A stretch of DNA of 64,000 nucleotides, from positions 372,001 through 436,000 of the forward strand of contig VUYV01000074.1 of the NCBI GenBank assembly GCA_008711295.1. Direction: 5' to 3'. Origin of the DNA: Anarhynchus alexandrinus (Eukaryota > Chordata > Aves > Charadriiformes > Charadriidae). Both the position numbers and the translations under genes were made by a program. The notes beneath the pieces were generated by a model. It was not told the DNA's origin. It saw only the letters and a program-made list of their open reading frames with translations, and did no database searches. Of this stretch, positions 1 to 14,023 are shown piece by piece. Within the stretch, counting starts at the first letter, position 1. Each line of letters starts with the position of its first letter.

Positions 1-393
1 TGCCAAGTGTTTTGCAGCCGCTGCTCTGTGCCTGCGGACCGAATGCCAGGATCTCTGCCTAATACTTCCCAACCGCAGCAAACTCGGGGCAATCTGGCAG
101 ATGTCCATCAGAGGTACTCAACCACATCTGTGACGCTGTGACAGGTCGGCGAAACGGGGCAGGCGTGGAGAATGGAGCAGGCTCAATTCCCATGTCTGCC
201 CCTACGGCATGGGTTGACGTTACCGATCGGCTGATGTAGCCGCTAGCTGCCGTGGAAAGGGGAGGTCCCATCTCCTGTTCCTAGCCACAGGCTCTCACCC
301 TTCTCTGGCATTCATCCGTCATTCATCTGAGCACGCGGTGAGGTGATGCAGGGAGCTATGCCAGCAGAAAATGAATCATTCATTATGGTAAGG

Positions 394-863
394 TTAGCTC
401 TTTGGCAGATTAACTCCAAGAGTTGGGTTAACAGAGATCCAATGAGCGGCTGTGCTGGCACAAGGGAAACGACAGCGGCCAGTGGGGAACCTGGATAATC
501 TAACCAGTTGAGTCACCGAATCATAAAAGTTCATTGGGAAGGGATCTCCGGAGATCATTTGGGCAAACTGACGATGCAAAGGAAGATTATCACTGGCATT
601 ACAATGGTGGTTGGAAGCACCGGCTGTTTCAACTTCATGTTTTTTGCGTGTGAAGTAGAGGTAACGCCACACTGGTGAAGCTGAATAACTCTTTGGTGAT
701 GCACCTGGAGATCTGTAGGTGACAAGTACTGTCTTAGCATGAAGGACTTGTAAGACCACGCAATGCTGCTGGGTGCCAAGGATAGGAATTGTGTTTTTTC
801 TGGCCTTTGTATAAGGTTTGTGATATGGACTAATGTTTTAGGTGCAAGGCTGAATTTCTTCAA
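394..863 (-). other. Open region on the minus strand, two overlapping frames, unrecognised
   Basis: Two frames, of 121 codons (394-759) and 102 codons (555-863), overlap on the minus strand. Neither shows a domain, repeat or signal peptide that I recognise, and no splice sites frame them. The overlap could reflect an old frameshifted coding relic, but chance openness is more likely. Nothing else is seen between 1 and 3770. Confidence 0.15.
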
Positions 864-3770
864 ATATTAAGACTTTTAAGCACAGCTTATGGAAAAATAC
901 AACCATATGTCACTGAAGAGGGGATGATGCACAGCCCTAAATATTCATCTGTTTCTCAGTAGGTTTAAAACCAGTGATTGCCTGGAAGATATTCCTGATG
1001 TGTCATACTTGTCTACCTAAACGCAATGATGTCAGAAAAGAAAGACCTTCTTTCCTCCTTTATAGTAGCTGTTTCAGACTGGATCAGTTATAACCAGTTC
1101 CTTTAAAAAAAATATTTACTTTTCATCAGAAGTTTACATAACATGTTCTCCAAGGGAACAAATACTGTGTTTCAGCATAGTTTGAAACATGGGAGATGGA
1201 AAAGAAGTTAATGTACAACATTTAAGTCAACATCAAAGCACTTTCTTTCTCTACTAAATACCCAGACCATCACATTGTGATGCAATAAGGAGAAGTTCAT
1301 GGTCAGTCTCTTTCAGCTCGCTCTTTCGTACATTTTTGAGACCTCATGCCAAAATCCTGCACTGGTCTTGAAAGAGTTAACTGCAGGCAAGGAGAATTAA
1401 TGCATATATACACCTTAGGGTGAGCCTGATCTTATTAGAGAGGCCTGAGGGATAATTATTATAAATAAATGAAAATGAGAGGAGAAAGCCTTAGAATCCT
1501 CTTCAGAGGAAGGAAGGGCCCGGTGACTGATACTGTGGGGTTCTTGAAAAAAAAGAATGGCCAGGCTGGCAAGAGAACAGGAGGGGGTGGAGGAAGTAAG
1601 AGATACCAGAAGGGTAGTGACCTCAGCCTATGGCAGGGGTCTTGCCTGCGAGTCCTGTGCTAGGGAAGAAGCAGAGCTTGGTTTCCTTTCTGGGCATGAG
1701 GATCTCCCCCAAACAAGCCTGCGCTATTTGGATTCAGAACCAAACAGTGCTGGCTGGTGTGAGGACACTTCGGTAACTGAGCAGACCTGAGGCTGAGTAT
1801 GAGTTAACTAGAGGACTGAGTCCTGAAAAGAGCTAGGTCTTTGCAGACATGCGGGAGGAGTTTGTGGTCCATGCAAGGGACAATCCCAGTCTGTTTAAGC
1901 CTGGTGGGAATGGTACATAAGCATTTTGCTGCATCTTTTCGTTATATCAGGATCTGTTGCCTTGCTCTGACCGCAACAGGAATTAGGAGCAAACTGTCTG
2001 CATTCCGCTTCCCTAAAGAATACAAAAACCATTGGCAGAGGTGGAAAAGAGAAATTATCACAGCAAAATTTGGAGAGCGCTCTGCACTTTCATGGAGGGA
2101 GGTGGGCACTGAGGACAAGGCACTTTTTGTCCTAGAACTTTGACAGACTAGGCACATGAAATTGTTTATCCAAGGCATATCTAACAAATGAGCGGATGGG
2201 ACATCAGGCTTGTGATTGGAGAAGAACAAATAAAAAATTTCCTGTATTTACAAGTAGCAACAACAGCATTGCTAGACTTGTAACCGTAGCATGTCAGGCT
2301 TATGAATAGACTTTGGAGGGAAGAATGATATGAGAGGGAGGATGGGAGGGAAAGAGAGAGGAAAGTGGAATAAAATGTAACAAGCTTTTACCACTGTTGG
2401 GTAACGTCACACTATTATTTTTAAGATAATTTTCATAGCCAGGGAAAATGTGGTAGATCTCCTAGGCTTCGGTAAGTATCTGATAGCTGCCATATGGGGA
2501 ATTACTAAAGATGTTACTTACATGTTACAATTCTGCTGGCTAAAGGGGAGACAAAAATATGTACTATAAATAGGAAAAGTATCAGCTTGGAGGAAAGCAG
2601 ATAGTGATGTTTCTCAGATATCTTAGGTTAGTCTTAAAACTGATCCTGCTTTAAGATATTCATTAATGTAGGGACACATTTATGCAAGTTGCTGGTAGCA
2701 ATTAGAGAGCACCATTAGTAAAGGAGGATCAGGAGATGCTATACAAAGGGCCAGGCGACCTTGAGAAGTGGAGTAACAGAAATGGAATGAAGCTTAACAA
2801 AGGGAAAAAGAGAAAAGCTGAGCCGTGTGGTTGGGAACCTAGTGCTATAAGCTCATCAGTAGCATATGTGAGGGCACAGGAAAACGTGGGCATTTAGCCT
2901 TATTTCAGGATGATTGGACTGTTAGCATGAAGCATCTGGAAAAGAAATGCAGTGTCTGATGGTGTCCTGAGGAGCAGCAGGTCAGGGATGTGGGAACGCC
3001 ATTGTCCAGGGAACCGGTATAATGTCTGCAGTGCCGTACCCTGGTCTGGTCACCCTGCTCAGGAGTGAGCTTCAGTGGAGGTGGGTGTAGGAAAAAGCTT
3101 CTAAGATGAGCAGAGTCCCTTATAAAGGAGCAGACTAGAGAAGAGTAGCTCTTTTATTCTTGGAAAGTGAAGACTAAGGGGGGATAACAGCAAAGAAGGC
3201 CTTTTTTTTTAACAGTACAGCTTGTCAGACATTATCAGTCAGTAAAAGCTGGACATATTGAACAGTGTCTGTCTGAAACAGAGCAGTTCAGCCATGCTTC
3301 CACAGCCTGCATTTGCATTGTGCAGTGATCTGGAAGCCCTAGGCACGGACTAGTCTCTGCAGGCCCAGCAATGGCCCTCGTTAGAGCAAAGACAGCCCTA
3401 ATCCAGCCTGTCTTTAAAAAAAGAGGGAAACTGCAGAGCTGAGGAATGGCAATGTGGAGATAATTCCATCTCCCCTGTGTGGGAGGCCGGTGTGCACTGA
3501 CTGCAGAAGTATTAGGTATTTGTCTATGTATACTTTAAAAAGGAGAGTTGGAGGATGCTGAGATCTTGAGATATACTGCAAAGGCTTGTTCAAGATCTGC
3601 CATCACAGATGGATAAAACACATCGATATAAAGTCGTGTGAATGTATACTGTATGCAGATCCTATGGCAAGGCAGTTTTACCTAAGTGTGCCAGTAAGGG
3701 TACGTACCTAAGTCAAATGGCTCAGAGTTGCGGGGGGAGGCTGGGCTGCAGTCTCCGTTATGCAGACCTG
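864..3770. other. Noncoding stretch
   Basis: No gene, RNA or clear repeat is seen. A purine-rich tract (GGGAGGATGGGAGGGAAAGAG and neighbours) occurs near 2335-2370. Open frames here are short and on both strands. Confidence 0.5.
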
Positions 3771-3815
3771 CATCTGGAGTGACTCTGCTGGAGTCAATGA
3801 GGTTAGACCAGCTGG
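3771..3815. repeat. Old archosaur/turtle-type repeat relic (class uncertain)
   Basis: TCTGGAGTGACTCTGCTGGA then GTCAATGAGGTTAGACCAGC follows the recurrent amniote repeat string GGAGTAACTCCACTGAAGTCAATGGAGTTACACCAG. I recall this string as abundant in turtles and crocodilians but cannot assign its class. Confidence 0.45.
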
Positions 3816-6800
3816 CTTTCAGCCCAGTTTGGTTCGCTTGACCAACTATCTTTTCACCTTTGCTCGCAAACAGCAGATAAAAGTTGGCCTTGTCTGTGCT
3901 CTTTTTGGTGGCTTAATCCCCAGCACAGGCTTACTTATCAGACCTCTGTACACAAGGCAGAGTTAATTGGCTCAGATCCACCCGAGCGGAGGTCCCTGGA
4001 GCTATGCTGATTTTTACCAGAAAAATGTTCTGACCTAGCCACTCGATTTCCTTATGTAAAAGAGCTAGTTGGATTTTTCAGTGGCCTTAAATTAGTGATA
4101 AAAGATAAGACTTTCCTTATTTCATGAGCTGGGAACATATTTATTGTGTAAGTATCTGCTGGAGAGGTAAGAAAGTTGCTCCCAAGCCATCGGGATGTAT
4201 TTGTTCCATCTCCTCTCTAGACCAGAATGCGTTTTGGCTGCAGCAATGTGTGTCCACCTGTGAGTTCCTGAGTATTGATGTCACAACCCCTGTCTAAGTG
4301 GCCTCTGTTTTATGAATCTTACCTTACAAGATAAAGAAATAATCTCAAAAGATAAATAAGCAGAAGCACAAAAAGCATGGAGACATACAAATGGCTTACG
4401 GTGCAATACCGACTTACTAACGGTAGATGGTACTAATGCATCTCCAGTAACAACATCTTTCTGATGGATTTGAAAGGCCAAAAGAGGCTTAGATCTGAAT
4501 CCGCTAAAAATCATACAAGCCAAAGGCTGTAGAATATCATCTCCTCAACATCAGAGGGTGTTTAGCAGCCCAGTCACGGCCATATGTCAGTCTGTTGAGC
4601 TTTGCTGAGTTCTCAGCTGAAAAACGACCATATAGGAGAGTGGCAGGAAGCATAGCGGTTGTTATGAGACTTTGTGAATTTTAAATCTATTTTCAGGAGT
4701 TCATAAAAAATTCTCTCTGGCCTGCACTGAGGAAGCACTCTGAAAAATTACTGCAAAGATATGAAAAGCCAAGGTGGAAAACTTCTGAGATACAGCAGCA
4801 TAGATTTTTTCTCCGTATTTTAACCTTTTTTACCCTACTGATGGTTTTGTTCCATATCTTAATTATCTCTGAAGGAAATCCTATTCTTTCCTCCCTTTCT
4901 GTATAGGATCCTGCAAATGTCATTAAGTCACATTGTTTCATTGCACCAGGGAGCCCAGGGAGCATTTCTATCATCCTTATGCATGCGATTAACACAGATT
5001 TTTGTAATGGGTAGCAGTTCACCTGGACTGGTTTCCATGGTGCCGTTAAGCTGGAAGTGTGGGGTCTGGCGCTCATTTGCTAAGAGCTGATGAGGAGTTG
5101 AAAGGGAATTTTCCCTTTGACCTCTTTGGTAGAGGTCACTAATGCTAATCAATTTCCTGATTGGATTTCAGGCATTCAGGTACTCTTCTTAGCCATGCCC
5201 TCTGAAATTTGCAGTAAGGACTGATAAAAGGGAGGTGGTCAGATTTGCAATATGACAATTCCTTTCAGCAGCCACTGAGGTCAATCAAATACTTGCTAAG
5301 CAGCATGAACCACTAGAGTCCTCCGCTACTTTAGTGATAAGGTGAATGATGTTTTGGTTTGAAGGCTGCATTGCTACCAGCTGGTGAAATTCATGTACAA
5401 TATAAATAGAAAGAGACAAAGCTCTTGAAGAACAAGTTTGGTTTTGACCAGGAATGGATTGACTGTCACTGTCCCAGCCTTTGGTACATATCAGATTCTC
5501 TATTCTAGCCTGTTTTATAAGTTTTACAGTAACCTTCAACTATTCATTAAAGTGTCTGAGAAATTAAAAATCTGCTTCTCTTTGTTGTGGCAGTGACAGG
5601 AACAGAAAGCATATTTTGTTTATCTGTCTGCCACTGTAGTCTAACACAGCTTTGCACAGTGAAAACCTGCGTGATTTATGTGCACAATAATTGGAAAGAT
5701 ATGGTCAAAGCCAATTTACCAATGCTATTGACTGATGTTTTGAGCATGTTTTGTATTGCCCTTGAAGTTAAGATTACCGAGCACTTATAGTATTGGTTCC
5801 TAGTCATTACTTATATCCAGGTACCTGTTGCTAAAAATTTGAGTGATTAAAATCAAAGCTAGCAGTCAATCCAGACCCCAATGAAATCAGTGAAAGGTTC
5901 CTGTAGATTGTATGAGAAAACAGGTTGGGCTTGCATAGTCTAACCAAATACCATTGAAATCAATGCGAGGATGCTTATCCACTTTGGTAGATGAACAGAG
6001 TCAGGATCTGTGTTCTCTCTGTACGTATGCACCCTCACCTTTACACCCACGTGCATGTGCGTGCACACATAGAACTACAGAAGGCAGATCCCTGAAATCA
6101 GTTCAAAAACATTTTTGAGGTTAGAACTCGTCTTCAAGGAGTTTTGCTTCATCCTAGAACAGTCAAAATTAATAAAATTTTTGTCTAAGAACATACACCA
6201 GCTTTCAGTTTAGAAGTATCTCAGAAACAAATGCACTTCATTAGGAATTTAGGGGATTTTTTTTCCCAGATAGCTGTGAAATAAATAATGTAAATATTCT
6301 CACTTCCAGACAGGCAAAACATATTTAAGAAATGGTTAAATATACCCGTGAGAGAGCTACCAATCAACACTTTTTTTACTAGTTTTGTTTTGCATTCTTT
6401 TCTGACTAGTACGTTCATGACCAGCTGTTTTTAGAGCTAGTAAAAATTCTCAAGCTCACATTAAGAAGGTTTTCGGTTACATGATCTGTAGCTGCTGTTG
6501 TTAGAAGACTTGGCATGCCATTTAAAAATGAGAAAATTGTTTTTGTTGAGTAAAGCACCAAAGCTCTGAAATAATATTTCACTGGACTTACAGAAAATGT
6601 TTTTGAACTTTGCTCTTGATGACCAAGTGATAGGCAATTTGGTAGGCAGGGAGTCTCCAAATGTGACTTGAAGTGATGTCCATTTAATCTGTGTGAACAT
6701 TAGAAATTTCAGTGCACTTATAAGGGAAGGACTTGTGTCCAATCAACCTTGACCAATATTTCTTCATCCACACTAATGTGCTAGCTCATCTCACCCAAGA

Positions 6801-7240
6801 GTTGCCTCCACATTGGGGGTAAAGTATACAGGCAACAAAAGTCTTCCTTGTCTTTGTTGGTCACCTTAAATGGGGAAGCTAGCAAAGTTTAGTCAAATCC
6901 TAGCAAGTTTTACTCTTAACTGTGCACTGCCTAATAATGTTTCTTGTTTTCTGGGCAGAAATTACCTATCTATCTTGTGTACTATCAGTCTTTGCCCCGT
7001 GGCTTGAACAAACCTCGGTCTCTATTACAGAAACAAGCACAATAAGAAGCATGTTTGGACTACGCTGATAGAGAAGCTGGGGCTTATAATGGTGCAGTGG
7101 TTTGTTGCTCTCTCAGATTACTTCAGACTCCAGAGGGAAAATAAATGCTGAGAGTTAAAGGAATGTATGAAATTCAGAAAGGCTACAGGAATAACTAGCC
7201 TGCCATTCTCAGAGCAGCAAAACTAATGAAATAAGGATGG
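3816..7240. other. Noncoding stretch
   Basis: AT-rich sequence without a recognised gene. Apart from the possible relic at 5872-5965, nothing is supported. Frames such as 4693-5076 on the minus strand show no protein similarity I know. Confidence 0.5.
5872..5965. repeat. Possible old repeat relic of the same type
   Basis: Two partial hits lie close together: CCCAATGAAATCAGTGAAAG and ACCATTGAAATCAATGCGAG. Both resemble the CATTGAAGTCAATGGGAG core of the recurrent relic family. The match is short. Confidence 0.35.
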
Positions 7241-8200
7241 ATGTGTGGATCTACCACTGAGATTCATTAGGCAGGATCATTTCAGGATTCCTGAAACAAG
7301 GTGGAGGGCACAAATGCCAGTATTGCCAGGACCACTGCTTCCCCAGGTGCCCATGGGGAAAGCAGGTCTTGCGAGAGCACCGAGGTGGCCCAGGCTGCTT
7401 TGTCCCTTCCATATGGATGTTCTTGCAGGAGGGGAAAAGCTGTGTCCTTCTTCCAGCCCCTGGGACGTGGCAGGGAACAGGAAAGCTAATGGCCCAACTT
7501 CAACCAGGTCAGGAAAGCAACTCAGACCCTGGCTCTGGCCTCTGCAGGGGCCAAAGCATCTTGCAGCTAGCAGCAATTGAAGCCAGCTCTGTCCAGTACC
7601 CAGCTTTCAGGACTTGGTGCCTCTTGCAGTGCTTCACACTTTCTCCAGCAGTCTCTGCCCAACTTACTGCCCTTTTGGTGCATCCTGCAAGGTATGAGGG
7701 TCCAGGAGGTGCTGGGAGCAGGTGGGGGTTGGAAAAAGGGGGAAGAAGGCAGTGATGACCCTGCCCAGCTGAGGTTGAGGATGTGTGGGGAGAATCCCTT
7801 AATCCATGTGCCCCCAGCTATGCCACCCTCACCTTCTCAGTCCTGGACTTCAGTGCTGCTTGCAGCCTCTCTAGCATTGGGCCATCTCTACCCGTCAATT
7901 GCCTACCAGCCTGCTACCCAAAATAGTGGATGCTCCCTGCAGAGGTGGGACCAGCCTACATGCACTTCTTGCTGGTGTTACAAACACCATCTCTCCCTCC
8001 TTAAACGCAGCGATCTGCGGGAACTGTCAGGCTCTCAGGTGGTGCTTGCCCCTTGCTGGGCTGGCAAAGCCCTATCTGCAGTGCAGCCAAGGGGCAGGGA
8101 GACACCATCAGCATGGCAAGGGCACAGCCCAGCAGAGCTAGTGTTCACTGGCAGAGAACAGGAGCTTTGAAGAAAGAGGGCTGACCCTTTGATCCCTCAG
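7241..8200. other. GC-richer block with overlapping open frames
   Basis: A roughly 950-bp block is richer in G and C but poor in CpG. It carries open frames on both strands, the longest 197 codons (7577-8170, +). The predicted protein has no domain or motif I recognise, and several frames are open at once, as expected from low stop-codon density in GC-rich DNA. Coding is possible but unsupported. Confidence 0.3.
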
Positions 8201-11200
8201 CTTTTATACTGAGCATGAGGCAGATGGGATGGAATACCATGTTGGTCAGTTTTGGGTCACCTGTCCTGTCTGCTTCTTCCTGCAGGTGGGCCCTCTCTGT
8301 GCTTTTCCACTTCCAACCTTCCAACAGGGCATAAAGCAAAGTCAGCTGGCCTTGGGTGCTATAGCAGTAAGTATAGGCAAGAGCCTCTCTGCATGCCATT
8401 CCTTGGCATCAGTGATAAACATCGGTCTTATCACTCTGAGAGCGAACAGTGTCTGCACAATATACTGCTGATTTCAGTAGTTGGAAGAAGCTTAGCTAAA
8501 AAGTAAAATCACTGAACAGAAAATTGGTTCTGTTTTACTGCAAACCAGGACACTGGCCCATCTCAAATGCCCTGTGATTAATTCCCAGCCCTACTATTTA
8601 CTCCTTGAAAATCATTTCTGGCTATATACCATAGTCACTGTCTCCGTGTAAAAATACAGAAAACAAAGCTACAGAACCAAAACTGATCAGCATAAGGAGT
8701 GTCGAAGAATCTGGATGATGGTTTTATTTTTAAGGTAGAAGTGGCCATTGCTTTGCATATGAGTGGACAGAGGATGCAAAGTCCATAAGGAAACCAAACG
8801 TTTGGCATTCAGACATCACTCATTGTCTCCTCTTAACCAATATTGCAACTAAAAGGATCAAAGAAGTTAAATATCAGTGGGGCCAGTTGAGATTTTGTTG
8901 TGGTTCTGTAATGAGAGATATGGCATATTCCTGCTTTTTTTTGAATTGAGAGTCAGATGGAGTGTAACGAACATTTGTCATGGTACCACTAGTGAAGTTA
9001 AATATGCTGGAGTGGAACTGGGGTGGAATCAGGAGGAATAATTCAGTCCCACAACCGTGACTTACAGGCTGGAAGCAGGACAGTATGGAGACGTGACAGT
9101 TCCCTGACAGTTACTTTTGTCCTGCCATAGACAGTTGTAACAATTACACTTACACTTAATTACTGCACTTAGACTGTGGTAGGCTAAAGCACTCAGTAGG
9201 ATGGGAGGTGTTAAGAAGCCAAATGCGTTTTAAATTTAGAAAATCCCCTTGAGAAATATCCTTATTTCACACTTATTATTAGCAAAGCCAGCTTTGGAGA
9301 GAAAATCTTTGCTTCCATGACTGGAACCAGTGTCTTCAGCAAGAAGCAGGTGTATAGAAATCTCTTGTATGGGGACATCGACGTTCCATCTGCTCTAAAA
9401 ATCTAGTAGCTGCTGAGTCATCTCCCATGCCATGTATATTCGACATAAATTTTACAGGTTATCAATACCGGGGCATCGCATGCTTAACGGATAGGGTTTT
9501 TTATCTTATTTCATTTTCCTGTGAGCCTGAAAGTAAATACCTGTCTGATCCTGCTACTGTTAAATTCAGTGACTAAAGTCCTTGTTTGTTCCAATGGTGG
9601 AGGATTTAATGTTGCAAACTTAAATAATTGAAATAAGTGACCCATAGTGATACGAGGCACACATCCAACAGGCAGAAGGTCATTTTCTTCTTAAGCTGTT
9701 TATAGGTGTGAATTAAGATGCCTATGAAAAATGCTTTACCATTTCTTCCAGATTCACCCATGTAGCAAAATACATGCAGAGCAAGCAGAGTTTGTAGGGG
9801 GAGGACTGGAGCAAAAAATTACAAATAACATATTGTGCAGCTCACAGTCTTGGCTGAAGCTGTCAGCAGCCAGCAGTTTCTGTTATGCTGCTTATGGGCT
9901 GAGATTTTTGGTATCCTGTGCTCATTGTGCACCTTGTGTGTTGGGCTCCTTTGAAAATTTGGGTACTTGTTTTCCTGCCTAATTGGAAGCAGAACTCGTT
10001 TGAAAATGTATTCGCTTTCCCTCCAGGGATGGTACTATACCAAAATACAGTGTATGCTTTGGCTTAATTTAATAAGTCATAATCTCTTCTCATATTTTAT
10101 TACATTTTAGTGCGAGGTGATTTTTTCCAGAGATGACTCAAAATAATACAAAAGAAACAAGCTTGTCCTGTGAACAAAACATGAATTATAGCTGATAAAA
10201 TCAAGATAGTTTGAAGGCTTGCCAGCACAAAGAATGAACTCCCTCAGATTCCTAACTTACAGAGTAATGTTAGCAATCCCAAATTTCCCTGGTAATTTTG
10301 AAGTTTAAAGGAATTTAAGGACACTCTAAGGAAATCAATAGAAAGAAAAAATTTCCTGTTAACGCGGAAAAGAATTGCTGCAAAATGAGGAAAAGAATGA
10401 GGTGATTTCTGCTGTTTTGATGAAGACCCACGGCTTACAGTGCTCTTGGACACACTTAACCCGTGCCTTTTGGATGTGGATGTTGTTAAGCTCTTTGGGA
10501 ACTGCCATCTCAAGAAACTATGTAATGCTGTGTGTGGAAATGTCAGCAAAAGCAGAATGAGGTTCACTTGGTTTCCTGAGTTTCTTGCATGGGGGATATT
10601 GTGCTGAAGCTCTGTAGGCTGCATTATCTCAGAGCTCCTCGCCAGGTGCTGTTCAAGATGTGAGCTTTGGCTTTCAAAGCCATTTATGGATGGAATACAG
10701 CAGACTGTGCCGGCTCAGGCTGCAAGCCTTCAGATGGAGGTGTAAATTCAGCATGCAGCTGTAACTGAGCTTTCAAAGATTTACACTGTGAGTCTCATAC
10801 GATTTGGTACTCTGGTGGTGCTGTTATTTATTTTAATGCTGGAGAGCATTTTTGAATCGGGCTTATCTACAAAAGGAAGTGGAACTGATTCAAAGAATGA
10901 ATATACTGGGTTTTTCAATGTACTGAACTCATGTTTAAGGATCCCAATAAATTCCTAAAAATTCATCCTATAAAAACCTGTAGAAGTTTATCCTCATTGG
11001 TTTCTCTGTAGCAGAATGCAAGAAATCAAGTGATTTCAGCGGAGACTATCTTGTGAGCTGAAATCAGCCCCAGTTCAGTAAAGAATAAAGGAATGTATGT
11101 AAGCACTTTAGCATTAAGGACAACCTTAAAGGTTTTGGATGTAGGTAGAGTTACCTGCTAAACAGGTTTAGGTGTGAAAGAGACAATTGCATAAAGCGTG

Positions 11201-13917
11201 TGAGGCTGTCTCAGAGACAGTACTTCAGGATGTTCTCAGGAGCTTTCTCACACTGGAACTTTTTTTCACAGTGCACGTGACATATGGTCTTGGTATTTTT
11301 AGAATAACGAATAATGCAAAAGGCTGTTCTTACACCATGACAGAGCATTAATTTTTCTAAATGCCTTACACTAGAGTTTTCAGAAGGTATGCACTGATTC
11401 TGAACCTCAGTGCCATCTGCACAGTTTGAGCGATTTATAATCACCATGCATGCACCGTGCCTCATGCTTCAGAGAGATGTTCTTGAATGTTCCCTCCAGT
11501 CAGATCTCTGTTGGTGTATTTTGGGCCTCTCCAAAATAATAATTCTCAGAAATTAGACACCTTAAGCCACTGGCAATATTTATAAATGTCTGAAGATCAT
11601 ATTCCAGACTTCCTTTGTCCCCTTGGGCAAGTTGCTTAACCTCTCTGTAGCTTCAGTTTTTTCACCTGAAAAGGCAGGAGAATATCTATGTTGTTTGCCT
11701 GCTGTGCAGCTGAATTCAGACATGTGAGCAGGAGGTGCTCTGAACTCCTGGGGTGCAGAATGCAATTAAGCTACAAAATATTATCAGTACTAGTATTAGT
11801 ATTAAATAACAATACATATTTATTCTAAATATACCATTCTTCTACTTTATGCAGTACTATCTAAAAGACCATTCACATTACAGAGAGAGGTGCTTTGTGT
11901 GGTATGGGTGAAGTCTTAGCTTCATGAAAGTTTTGCCATTGGCTTATGTGGAGCCAGAATGTCACTTCATGGTCAATCAAACCTCTGTAAATCAGTGCAA
12001 GACCAAGGCTTCTATATCGTGAAAATGTGAGTTGTCCTTGATTTTTATAAACACCGCAGAACCATCTATTAGGCATAAAATACATTTAAAAGGAGAAAAA
12101 ACATAACTATGCATTTCAAATCAGTTAAATACTGCTGGCATTAAATATACTTTAGTCTTATGAATAATTTGGAAAGATTATTTCAGTGGAAACGTTAATC
12201 AAGGTTCCGAAATATCCCAGAGTCAAGGATACTCATTGCAACTGCTGTCTGAAATCAGTATGTACTTTCCAAACTCTTCAGAGGACTGGTCCCTACTCCA
12301 AAGAATTCAAAGCCTAAGATGGGGAGAGAGCAATCCCTGAAATAAAGAAATAGCCTCTCAGTGTTTTTCAGATACTGAGATTGGAATTGGTCGAGGTTGA
12401 TGGCAGTCAACTAATGAGTCTCTTATCCTTTAGGATTTTGTTAAAAATGAAGACTGCAACACAAATGAGATTGAGAGTGTACAAAACGTGAGATGAGGAA
12501 TCAGTTCCCCACTGCCACATTTTTAGCCCGAGAAGTACATAACTGCAATTTGAGGCAGACTTTTCAGCTCTCCTTGTATAAGTGTAATAGTGGTTATTTT
12601 AAATGCATGCATCATACTGAAAGGATGGTGGAATGGATGCTTTCTAGTTCAAGGTCTGCTGCTGAAAACATTTTCTGCTTTATTAGCTGTATGCATGCTG
12701 TGACGTCTTGTAGTGCTCAGTGAGAGTACTCTTAGGTGCCAGGATTTGCAGGATTCAGGCCAGAACAGAATGTAAGATTAGCCTCTGAACCGGTCTAAGT
12801 GGACAAACTGCAGGTGTGTAGAGGGTATGAAAACTGCACCAATTGCTGCCTACATACCACCTCCTGGTGTCACTTGGAGTTTTCCCCTTTAGCCCATTGC
12901 TGCAACATGTAGGTCTAATAAATCACTTTTTTACATCATACGCACCAACTGTGCTCTGTTTAGCTCACTAACAGTTTATATTTGTGAACCATTTTCTCCA
13001 ACAGAGACACTCTTTCATGGAGAAACTCCTTATCAGCCTGGCAACTTGTGAACTCCTTAGCATTTCATCTGATGCAGACAGTGCTCCTGATGAAATCAAT
13101 AGCTGTATTGATTGAGTAACAACCTGAGGGAGTGGGCCCTGGACTGGGCTAACGCAGCTGAGAGATGAAGTCAGTGATTGAAATGCTTTCAGTAGAGTTA
13201 GGAGCTGTCCCTTAAGACAGAAGATTTTCTGCAAACTAGAGATCTTAGGTGTCCTCATATGAACTCTGGTGTATAGACAGCTCACCCCTAAATCAATCTT
13301 TTCATCCTGTAAACATGGCTCTCAAAGTCCTCACTGTGACTGAACTCCCAAGAAGGACCTGGAGGTGCTGCCTTTCATGCTTCCACGGTTGTGTTCTCTA
13401 TTAGGTGAGACGTTGACTCCCGTCAGTACAGAACAGTGCAGCTCACTGGCTCCTTCAACAGAATGAGTCTCCTTGGAGTGACTGGGAACAGCAGGACCTC
13501 AGAGCTACCCTGGATTGTGCTACCAGAGCCATGACAACCCTTTGCTCTCCTGGCCATGAGGAAAGGCAGCTCTAATTGCTGCAGCTCTCCAAATCTTTTC
13601 AATGCCTATGTGACACTTTCACCTTCTAGTCTTTCAGACGTAGCCCTGAAAATGAGCACTGTCAACCCAGAAAAAACAATGTGTTAATCTCCACGGTCAT
13701 CCAAGGGGCAAACCAAACTTGGAGCACTTTAGTAGTTGGGCTTCATAACCTCTCTGCTTCTTGCCAATGTGACCAACCTCTGGAGACCTCACAGATTCAT
13801 TCCTCACCTTGGTTAACCAGCTTTATCTAGCAGCATGACTGGGGTCAGTTACATTTACTAAAACTCCGGACCTCACTGATTCCCTCAGCAGGACAACATC
13901 CTTTTTCAATACTGATA
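8201..13917. other. Noncoding stretch
   Basis: Apart from the MIR-like relic at 11611-11690, nothing is recognised. The 126-codon minus-strand frame at 10244-10624 has no similarity I know. Confidence 0.5.
11611..11690 (+). repeat. MIR-like SINE relic
   Basis: CCTTGGGCAAGTTGCTTAAC, then CTCTCTGTAGCTTCAG and TTTTTTCACCTGAAAAG, match the conserved downstream part of MIR/CORE-SINE type elements (CCTTGGGCAAGTCACTTAAC, CTCTGTGCCTCAGTTTCC, CATCTGTAAAATGG). The tRNA-derived head is not evident. Confidence 0.65.
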
Positions 13918-13982
13918 AAAGGCCTGATTCTGTGCACACAGTTTTCCACTGAGTTATTCTTGACTAACACCAGTGTTAGGAA
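13918..13982. repeat. Old archosaur/turtle-type repeat relic
   Basis: AAAGGCCTGATTCTGTGCAC, CACTGAGTTATTCTTGAC and ACACCAGTGTTAGG match successive parts of the string GGCCTGATTCTG...CACTGGAGTTACTCTTGATTTACACCAGTGTAA. The order is preserved over 65 bp. Confidence 0.5.
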
Positions 13983-14022
13983 AACACAGCAAAGATTTCT
14001 GAATTGTTTGTTTTGGGTGGGG

Positions 14023-14023
14023 N
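14023..14023. other. Single ambiguous base (n)
   Basis: One undetermined base after a GGGTGGGG run. Confidence 0.99.
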
